Positions 1 to 4,912 of a DNA stretch of 8,128 bases are shown one piece after another. The position numbers were made by a program, and so were the translations under genes. Within the stretch, counting starts at the first letter, position 1, and every line of letters begins with the position of its first letter. The notes below the pieces were generated by a model. The model worked only from the letters and a program-made list of their open reading frames with translations, made no database searches and was not told the DNA's origin. The stretch comes from Bacteroidales bacterium UBA3663 (GTDB lineage Bacteria; Bacteroidota; Bacteroidia; Bacteroidales; UBA3663): the NCBI GenBank assembly GCA_002373755.1, contig DFJU01000142.1, positions 1 through 8,128 on the forward strand, written 5' to 3'.

Positions 1-363
1 CAGATTCAGCAGATCAAGAAGATGGGCAACATCAAGGAGCTCGCAGCCATGATTCCCGGTGTCGGTAAGGCGCTGAAGGACGTGGAAATCGGCGACGATG
101 CCTTCAAGGGCGTCGAGGCCATCATCAACTCGATGACGCCTTACGAGCGTGAGCATCCCGAGTGCCTCAATCCGTCGCGCCGCAACCGCATCGCCAAGGG
201 CTCCGGAACGCAGTTGCAGGATGTGAACCGCCTCTGCAAGCAGTTCGACGACATGCGCAAGATGATGAAGAAGATGTCCGACTTCAAGCGCGATCCTCGC
301 GCCATGATGCGCAATATGCCGCAGATGCCCAAGATGGGCGGCGGCGGTCTTTTTGGCCGATGA
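1..363 (+). CDS. ffh: Signal recognition particle protein Ffh, C-terminal part (5' end outside window)
   Basis: This is the last 120 residues of Ffh, the SRP54-type GTPase that binds 4.5S/SRP RNA and the signal sequences of nascent membrane proteins and hands ribosomes to FtsY at the membrane. Only the methionine-rich M domain is inside the window; the GTPase NG domain lies upstream. The frame is open from base 1, so the first ATG (22) is internal and not the start. Visible hallmarks are the KELAAMIPG segment, the SRP-RNA-binding stretch RRNRIAKGSGT followed by VNRLCKQFDDM, the run MRKMMKKM, and a tail of alternating Met/Pro/Gly ending GGGGLFGR, which is the usual Ffh ending. Base composition matches the G+C-richer genes of the window. 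A strong hairpin terminator follows 20 bases after the stop, so ffh is the last gene of its transcript here. Identification is secure; the partial state is only because of the window edge. Confidence 0.97.
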   Translation, partial: QIQQIKKMGNIKELAAMIPGVGKALKDVEIGDDAFKGVEAIINSMTPYEREHPECLNPSRRNRIAKGSGTQLQDVNRLCKQFDDMRKMMKKMSDFKRDPRAMMRNMPQMPKMGGGGLFGR

Positions 364-382
364 TCCTTCCCCACACAACGGC

Positions 383-420
383 GAGGGCGTATCAAAATGT
401 TACTTTTGATACGCCCTCTT
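383..420 (+). terminator. Rho-independent terminator after ffh
   Basis: There is a perfect 15-bp inverted repeat, arms 383-397 and 404-418 (GAGGGCGTATCAAAA and its complement), with a 6-base loop. It is followed by a modest T-rich stretch (TTGCTTTT). It lies 20 bases past the ffh stop. On the minus strand no T-tract follows the stem, so it is probably directional and may not stop transcripts coming from the leftward nuclease gene. Confidence 0.88.
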
Positions 421-445
421 GCTTTTGGGGAAGCATAAGTTACGA

Positions 446-485
446 GATTTAATCCATCATGTCCCGCTATTGGCTTAATGGCAAA
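446..485 (+). repeat. Left copy of ~40-nt imperfect direct repeat flanking the A+T-rich island
   Basis: This copy aligns with 1671-1711 at about 32 of 41 columns with one gap. The strongest block is the shared end CTTAATGGCAAA (474-485 and 1700-1711), and GTCC is shared at 461-464 and 1687-1690. Both copies are in the same orientation and both lie in non-coding DNA. Between them sit the nuclease gene and its A+T-rich flanks. It could be a duplicated insertion or attachment site, or two members of a dispersed intergenic repeat family of this genome. The sequence alone does not decide. Confidence 0.6.
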
Positions 486-490
486 TGTCA
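479..490 (+). repeat. Left arm of 12-bp inverted repeat around the nuclease gene
   Basis: TGGCAAATGTCA here has its exact reverse complement at 1413-1424. The two arms enclose the nuclease gene with about 50 and 93 bases of spacer. The left arm overlaps the end of the left direct repeat. A 12-bp match could still arise by chance in A+T-rich DNA, so this is only a candidate element end. Confidence 0.35.
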
Positions 491-540
491 ATAGTTTTCG
501 TTACTTGCATTATTCTGGCATTAGAAAGTGGTGGATTGAT

Positions 541-1320
541 TCAATTTTTCAAATAATCCTTTAACTTCTCATATACAACTTTAACGTCAATATCATGATT
601 TCTAATCAAACGCTTATTTTTAGATGCTTCGAAATTAAAATCAGAATAGTTGAATATTACCAATGAAATGCCGTGTTGAGGTAATACATCACGTCGTCTT
701 TGATCATAAATTTTCCTTTGTTCACCACGAGAAACCCCACTTACTGTCATTTTCTCTGGTTTGTCAAAGAAGTTTACAGATTCCATATGCTGTAGCTCGT
801 AGTATTCAATCACAAGATTCAGCTCTTCATAATATGCATCGACAGGAAGACTGACAGGGTTCGCTCCATCTCCTAATAAAAACGGGAATCTGTGTTGTCT
901 AGATGCTTTTGCATGTAAGACCTCATCACACAAGTCTATGATATAAGTTTCATCTGAGTTATTTCGAGATTTTTGGCTTTCTGAATCTATATTTTGGCTT
1001 TTTGCTGGAGACTGAACTTTCTCTGATGTTGTGCTTGTAAATAATTTATTATGGTTTAAAACGTAATCAAGAATCGCTTTCGCAGGTGCGCCATTTCGCC
1101 CTTTTATGTATTTAAGCAACGCTTTTGTTGTATAGTAGTCATCATTTACATACGCTTCATAAAGTGATGAAATACTTATACTAAAGGTGTTTCCACTTTC
1201 CTTAATGCCATGCACAATGTCTCCTTCTATGTGTATGTCATGATAGGTTTTCCCTTGAGATAATGTTTTTAACTCATTTGGAAAATTAATAAATTTTTTT
1301 TTGAAGTCTTCTATTTTCAT
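541..1320 (-). CDS. Two-domain protein with Vsr/DUF559-like PD-(D/E)XK nuclease domain
   Basis: The product is 259 residues, with no signal peptide or membrane segment, so it is cytoplasmic. Residues about 125-259 look like a very-short-patch-repair/DUF559-type endonuclease fold. VDAYY places an acidic residue at D161, then comes the core strand with E172 and Q177-H178 in the pattern E-x-x-x-x-Q-H, then YDQRRR (205-210) and a closing VLPQHGISLVIFNYSDF, matching the D..R...L...G pattern of that fold. RQHRFPFLLGD (141-151) is another block I recognise from conserved hypothetical proteins of this kind. Residues 1-90 form a separate mixed helix/strand domain with KGRNGAPAKAILDYV, of unknown role, and about 95-124 is a Ser/Gln/Asn linker. 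The key acidic and His residues are all present, so it may be active. DNA cleavage is inferred from the fold; no methyltransferase or partner gene is adjacent. The gene is about one third G+C by eye against about half in its neighbours, which suggests acquisition. The start at 1320 is the first ATG of the frame. Confidence 0.75.
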   Translation of the reverse strand: MKIEDFKKKFINFPNELKTLSQGKTYHDIHIEGDIVHGIKESGNTFSISISSLYEAYVNDDYYTTKALLKYIKGRNGAPAKAILDYVLNHNKLFTSTTSEKVQSPAKSQNIDSESQKSRNNSDETYIIDLCDEVLHAKASRQHRFPFLLGDGANPVSLPVDAYYEELNLVIEYYELQHMESVNFFDKPEKMTVSGVSRGEQRKIYDQRRRDVLPQHGISLVIFNYSDFNFEASKNKRLIRNHDIDVKVVYEKLKDYLKN

Positions 1321-1412
1321 AATTGAAAGTTGTTAATATATAGTATTGTATTATTTTATTAAAATCATAGGCATAAAAAGTTACGTTGAATTTTGCCATA
1401 ATACATAATATA

Positions 1413-1424
1413 TGACATTTGCCA
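1413..1424 (-). repeat. Right arm of 12-bp inverted repeat around the nuclease gene
   Basis: TGACATTTGCCA is the exact reverse complement of 479-490. It sits about 93 bases upstream of the nuclease start codon, in the region where that gene's promoter should lie, so it might instead be an operator-like site. No wider similarity between the two arms is clear. Confidence 0.35.
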
Positions 1425-1497
1425 ACCTTGAAGCAAAAGTTCAAAGTAAGCAAATATTCTCCGGCAAATATACATATTTTTTATGAAAAGAATTATA

Positions 1498-1529
1498 TTT
1501 GTACATATTGCCCATATTTTATATATTTG
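1498..1529 (+). promoter_or_regulatory. Bacteroidetes-type promoter, rightward
   Basis: TTTG at 1498-1501 is followed after 20 bases by TATATTTG at 1522-1529, a full match to the TTTG-N19/20-TAnnTTTG consensus. Transcription would begin near 1536 and give a leader of about 210 bases before the ATG at 1748. The region is very A+T rich, so a chance match is possible. A second partial -7 box (TATCTTTA, 1604-1611) lacks a suitable TTTG box. Confidence 0.5.
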
Positions 1530-1670
1530 ACTCATAAATTAAGCACATAATAAATGGTCTAAAAGGAAGGCTTTTTCAGTGCCTTCGGTGAACATTTTTT
1601 TATTATCTTTATTTCAACGAAAATTTGAAGATGAAATTATAATAAATAACCACCATGAAGTAATATAGTG

Positions 1671-1711
1671 GATTTTAAACCCTCGTGTCCGGCCGTGGTC
1701 TTAATGGCAAA
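1671..1711 (+). repeat. Right copy of ~40-nt imperfect direct repeat flanking the A+T-rich island
   Basis: This is the partner of 446-485, in the same orientation. It is more G+C rich in its middle (GTCCGGCCGTGGTC) than the left copy. It ends 36 bases before the start codon of the secreted-protein gene, so it would lie inside that gene's leader and could affect its expression. Confidence 0.6.
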
Positions 1712-1747
1712 CAAACGTAATCAACGAACCCTATAAAACATACGACT

Positions 1748-2596
1748 ATGAAAAAGATTATGTTGAGCCTCACGTTGGCTCTTGTGGGAATCTCCCAGAT
1801 GTTTGCTCTCAGTACGAGTTCCATTCGCAATCATGCACGATTCTTGAGCGACCGTATGGCCTATGAACTTGACCTCAGTGCCGCACAATACGACGATGTC
1901 TATGAAATCAACTTCGATTTCCTGTACTCAGCCAACCGCATTATGGACGATGTCGTGTTCGGCTACCGCGATGCTATCGAACAGTACTACACGCTGCTTG
2001 ACATCCGCAATGAAGACTTGAATTACGTGCTCACAAGCCGTCAGTATCGCGATTTCCTCGCTGCTGAATATTTCTATCGCCCTGTCTATAGCACTGGCAA
2101 GACGTGGTCGTTCCGCATCTACACCATCTATCACAACCGCACATTCTTCTTCTACGATGCGCCACGCCACTACAAGACATATCTTGGCGAACATTCCCGC
2201 CGGATTTACAATCGCCCGGTGTCGTATTATAGCCATCGCTATGAGAAACAGCGCATTGACCGCCATTCAGCACCGTTCAAGATCATAGCCAGCCCGCATC
2301 GCGACGTCGTCCGCAAGAACGATTTCGGTGTCAATGTCCGCAATCGCAACAATGTCGAGCAGAACAAGGTGAACAACTACAACAACACCAACGCGACAAA
2401 CCGAACCAGCAACAAGTACTATCGCGACAACTCCGGCAACACAAAGGCGCAGGAAATCAACACCCGCAACCAGACCTCATCTGCTACGCGAAACAGCAGC
2501 ACTGCTACGCGGACACAGAGCACAACGAACCGCAATGGAAATGCAACGTCCAATGGTTCTGTAACACGAAACAGCTCAAGCTCGTCGCGTCGTTGA
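1748..2596 (+). CDS. Secreted protein of unknown function with basic Asn/Thr/Ser/Arg-rich tail
   Basis: The product is 282 residues. Residues 1-20 form a clear signal peptide (MKK, hydrophobic core, cleavage likely after MFA), so it is exported to the periplasm or surface; there is no lipobox Cys. Residues about 24-150 form the ordered part: helix-like LSDRMAYELDLSAAQYDDVYEI (33-54), then segments rich in Tyr, Phe and Arg, including FRIYTIYHNRTFFFYD. The opening helix recalls small Bacteroidales secreted proteins that start with an L-x-L-s-x-x-Q-Y segment, but I do not recognise a named family. Residues about 195-282 are low complexity, dominated by Asn, Thr, Ser and Arg, strongly basic and without acidic balance, ending in SSSSSRR; this part is likely disordered and might bind nucleic acid, polyanions or the envelope (inference). 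The start is the first ATG of the frame and directly begins the signal peptide. A terminator follows 25 bases after the stop, so the gene appears to be a single-gene unit. Confidence 0.85.
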   Translation: MKKIMLSLTLALVGISQMFALSTSSIRNHARFLSDRMAYELDLSAAQYDDVYEINFDFLYSANRIMDDVVFGYRDAIEQYYTLLDIRNEDLNYVLTSRQYRDFLAAEYFYRPVYSTGKTWSFRIYTIYHNRTFFFYDAPRHYKTYLGEHSRRIYNRPVSYYSHRYEKQRIDRHSAPFKIIASPHRDVVRKNDFGVNVRNRNNVEQNKVNNYNNTNATNRTSNKYYRDNSGNTKAQEINTRNQTSSATRNSSTATRTQSTTNRNGNATSNGSVTRNSSSSSRR

Positions 2597-2621
2597 GCCG
2601 ACCGACGAAAATCAGGAATAG

Positions 2622-2652
2622 GGCAGAGGCCACAAAGGCTTCTGTCTTTTTT
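2622..2652 (+). terminator. Rho-independent terminator after the 1748-2596 gene
   Basis: A 10-bp stem pairs GGCAGAGGCC (2622-2631) with GGCTTCTGTC (2637-2646), with two G-U pairs and a 5-base loop, followed directly by six T (2647-2652). The position just after the stop codon supports the call. Confidence 0.85.
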
Positions 2653-2661
2653 CGCTGATTC

Positions 2662-2692
2662 TTTGTCATATCGCGGAAATTCGCTAAATTTG
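2662..2692 (+). promoter_or_regulatory. Bacteroidetes-type promoter for the 2727-4688 gene
   Basis: TTTG at 2662-2665, then 19 bases, then TAAATTTG at 2685-2692: a full match to the phylum consensus. Transcription would start near 2699, giving a short, A/T-rich leader of about 28 bases before the ATG at 2727. It sits just after the terminator of the preceding gene, so the two genes are separate units. Confidence 0.8.
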
Positions 2693-2726
2693 CACGCCCG
2701 AATTTTTTATCCTTTTTATAACTGAA

Positions 2727-4688
2727 ATGTTCCGTAGATTAGCTTTATTTGGCTTACTGGTTTTGTCTATTTCTGCTGTATCAGCACAAAAAATCATTTA
2801 TCAGACAGATGCATCGACCGATGCCATCACTTCGCTCAAGATTGAGGGCGATGCGACTGGCATGAATTGGCTTGTGCGTACTGACGGTACTCAATATGCC
2901 TGGATTGGTAACCAGTTCCAATGGGGAACGTTGCGCAATCTGGATGGTAGCGAGGTGCAGGGTCTGTCGTGCAAGGTGACGCGCCGATATGAAGGCAACG
3001 ACTTGGTCGAGACCTACATCATCCGCAACACATCGCACGCCAATATCGACCTTTCGCAGATTCAGATTTACACACCGTGGAACGATAATTATCCGGATGC
3101 AAACACTTGTCGCACACTGCGTTGCAATGCGCACGTCTGGGCGGCTGAACGTTGCACATATACGTATGCTATACGAATGGGCGGAAAAGGTCCGCACATG
3201 GGCATGATGCTTGAAGAGGGCTCGATTGGTGGCTATGCAATCAGCGAACGGGGCATGGACAAGGGCGCATCGAACACGCGAGGCATAATTTCGCTCATTC
3301 CCGAAACTTTCACGTTGATGCCGGGCCGAGTCTATATGCTCCGCTGGAGGATTTTCAGTTTCGACAACGAAGAGGATTTCTTCAACAAGATGGTCGCAAA
3401 AGGCGGCGTGCGCGTGCGTGCCGACAAGTATGTGGCCAAGATGGACGAAAACATCAGCGTGCAGATTTCCACACGCGAACGGACATGGACCGAGACCTAT
3501 CCGATACGTCAGACTGGCGAACAGCGCATCGAAATCAACGGCGGAAAGGGTCGTCGCACACACATCGAGGTGTTTGGCCTGTTGAGCATCGCACAGCTGC
3601 TTGAAAGCCGTGCGCAGTACATCATGGACTATCAGCAGTTCAAGGATGCCGGCAGCGAGTTCTATGGCGCATATTTGCCCTACGACCGCTCGTCGAGCAA
3701 GATGGTGCAGAGCTGGAAGGCCGAAAACCAGCGGTCGGACATGAACGCCGGCCGCGAACGTCTGGGCATGGGCGTCTTCATGGCTCTCTATGCGCAGTTT
3801 GCCAAAAAGCATCCGTCCGACAGCTACATCGACCAGCATTTCCTCTCCGTTTCGCTCGACCTCTATGCCAAGTTCGTGCGTCAGCTCCAGTCGGACAGCT
3901 ACACGACCTACAGTTCCCCCCACCGCAACGACAAGGTGCGCATCTACAACTATCCGTGGGTGTCGCATTTCTATTGCGAGATGTTCAAGTTGACGCAGGA
4001 AAAGCAGTTTCTGGTCGATGCCTATCGGACACAAATGGCGCAATTCCGCGACGGAGGCTTCAACTTCTATGCCATCGACATTCCGGCTATAGAACTCTGC
4101 AAATTGTTGAGCGACAATGTAATGGAGCATGAGTCCGATTCGTTGCTCAGCAATTATCGCCAATTGGCCGACCGCTACGTGAGCAACGGGCTGCATTTCC
4201 CGAAGTTTGAAGTCAACTACGAACAGAGCATAGTGGCACCAGCATTTGAATTCTTGTGCGAAATCTATTTGCTGACGCGTGAGGAACGCTATCTGAACTG
4301 TGCCAAGGAGATGCTTCCGGCACTTGAGGCGTTCAACGGACATCAGCCGTCGTGCCATCTGAACGAAATCGCAATCCGCCATTGGGACGGATTCTGGTTC
4401 GGTCTGCCGCAGACGTGGGGCGACACGTTCCCGCACTATTGGAGCTGCATCACGGCGCAAGGCTTTGCAAAATATGCCGAATGTACGGGCGATGCGCGCT
4501 ATCGTCAACGTGCCAAAGACTGCTTGCTTGGCAACCTGCTGCTGTTCGACAGCCAGGGATTCGGCAGCTGCGCCTTCCAATATCCCAACTACGTGAACGG
4601 CAAATCGGCACGTTTCGCCAATCCGTGCGCCAACGATCAGGATTGGGCGCTCGTCTATCTGCTCATGCTGAAAGATTCGGTGTTCTGA
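2727..4688 (+). CDS. Secreted protein, probable (alpha/alpha)6-type carbohydrate-active enzyme
   Basis: The product is 653 residues. Residues 1-20 are a signal peptide with cleavage at VSA|Q, so it is periplasmic or secreted, and not a lipoprotein. Residues about 22-285 read as a beta-rich domain (WIGNQFQWGTLRNLDG, YIIRNTSHANIDLSQIQIYTPW). Residues about 285-650 are repeated amphipathic helix pairs with Gly/aromatic turns (MGVFMALYAQF, YPWVSHFYCEMF, FEFLCEIYLLTREERYL, ITAQGFAKYAECTGDARY), the look of an alpha/alpha toroid. That order, beta-sandwich then helical toroid, is typical of several glycoside hydrolase and polysaccharide lyase groups; DUF5695-like six-hairpin proteins are the nearest resemblance I can recall. 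Candidate active-site segments rich in Trp, Asp and His are RHWDGFWFGLPQTWGD (551-566) and NDQDWALVY (636-644). The enzyme class is inferred from shape and composition; substrate and catalytic residues are not known. No SusC/SusD pair is adjacent. Confidence 0.75.
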   Translation: MFRRLALFGLLVLSISAVSAQKIIYQTDASTDAITSLKIEGDATGMNWLVRTDGTQYAWIGNQFQWGTLRNLDGSEVQGLSCKVTRRYEGNDLVETYIIRNTSHANIDLSQIQIYTPWNDNYPDANTCRTLRCNAHVWAAERCTYTYAIRMGGKGPHMGMMLEEGSIGGYAISERGMDKGASNTRGIISLIPETFTLMPGRVYMLRWRIFSFDNEEDFFNKMVAKGGVRVRADKYVAKMDENISVQISTRERTWTETYPIRQTGEQRIEINGGKGRRTHIEVFGLLSIAQLLESRAQYIMDYQQFKDAGSEFYGAYLPYDRSSSKMVQSWKAENQRSDMNAGRERLGMGVFMALYAQFAKKHPSDSYIDQHFLSVSLDLYAKFVRQLQSDSYTTYSSPHRNDKVRIYNYPWVSHFYCEMFKLTQEKQFLVDAYRTQMAQFRDGGFNFYAIDIPAIELCKLLSDNVMEHESDSLLSNYRQLADRYVSNGLHFPKFEVNYEQSIVAPAFEFLCEIYLLTREERYLNCAKEMLPALEAFNGHQPSCHLNEIAIRHWDGFWFGLPQTWGDTFPHYWSCITAQGFAKYAECTGDARYRQRAKDCLLGNLLLFDSQGFGSCAFQYPNYVNGKSARFANPCANDQDWALVYLLMLKDSVF

Positions 4689-4717
4689 AAATTCGCGTAG
4701 TGAATTGTACGGCTCAG

Positions 4718-4755
4718 AAAAGTGGTTGTTTCCTTTGGAAATGACCGCTTTTTTT
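4718..4755 (+). terminator. Strong Rho-independent terminator after the 2727-4688 gene
   Basis: A 16-bp stem, arms 4718-4733 and 4737-4752, pairs fully when three G-U pairs are allowed. The loop is TTT and a run of seven T (4749-4755) closes it. It lies 29 bases after the stop. Confidence 0.88.
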
Positions 4756-4827
4756 CATGAAACTTTAGGCCAAATGGTCGATGTCGGCCAAAGAAGATGC
4801 TTTTTTTTGCAAAATACCGATTCTGTT

Positions 4828-4859
4828 TTTGTCAATTTGACAGAAATGCCTTATTTTCG
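4828..4859 (+). promoter_or_regulatory. Bacteroidetes-type promoter for the BspA-like gene
   Basis: TTTG at 4828-4831, then 20 bases, then TATTTTCG at 4852-4859, one base off the TAnnTTTG consensus. Transcription would start near 4866, about 47 bases before the ATG at 4913. Together with the terminator at 4718-4755 this makes the next gene an independent unit. Confidence 0.65.
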
Positions 4860-4912
4860 CAACCGTTCAACAACGACCTTTTCTAATTCTCTCATGTTCT
4901 TATACCAATCCC

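Larger units (their letters stand above)
1321..1747. other. A+T-rich intergenic region between divergent genes
   Basis: These 427 bases separate the leftward nuclease gene from the rightward secreted-protein gene and hold no convincing gene. They contain the right arm of the 12-bp inverted repeat (1413-1424), a consensus Bacteroidetes promoter reading right (1498-1529), a weak hairpin (GAAGGC 1566-1571 with GCCTTC 1581-1586, followed by a T-run at 1595-1601) and the right direct repeat (1671-1711). For the nuclease gene a possible -7 box TATATTTG lies on the minus strand at 1472-1465, but no good TTTG box sits at the right distance, so its promoter is uncertain. Confidence 0.7.

Noticed and set aside
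383..418. ffh-downstream hairpin as a terminator for the leftward nuclease gene as well
   Set aside because: The stem is symmetric, but on the minus strand it is followed by a mixed sequence without a T-tract, so termination in that direction is not supported.
663..854. 63-codon plus-strand open frame inside the nuclease gene
   Set aside because: It lies opposite conserved nuclease-domain codons and has no promoter or recognisable protein features; it is a shadow.
1483..1530. 15-codon open frame MKRIIFVHIAHILYI in the A+T-rich intergenic region
   Set aside because: It is hydrophobic, which could suggest a small peptide, but it is very short, arises easily in A+T-rich DNA and overlaps the predicted promoter boxes, so it would not be transcribed from its own start by that promoter.
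2781..4580. 599-codon open frame on the minus strand opposite the secreted enzyme gene
   Set aside because: It is a shadow of the codon bias of the plus-strand gene. It has no signal peptide, promoter or coherent domain, while the plus-strand product has all the signs of a real gene.
4768..4808. Repeated GGCCAAA words and a T8 tract as an extra terminator or small RNA
   Set aside because: The two words (4768-4774 and 4786-4792) are direct, not inverted, so they form no stem. The strong terminator just upstream already explains the end of transcription.
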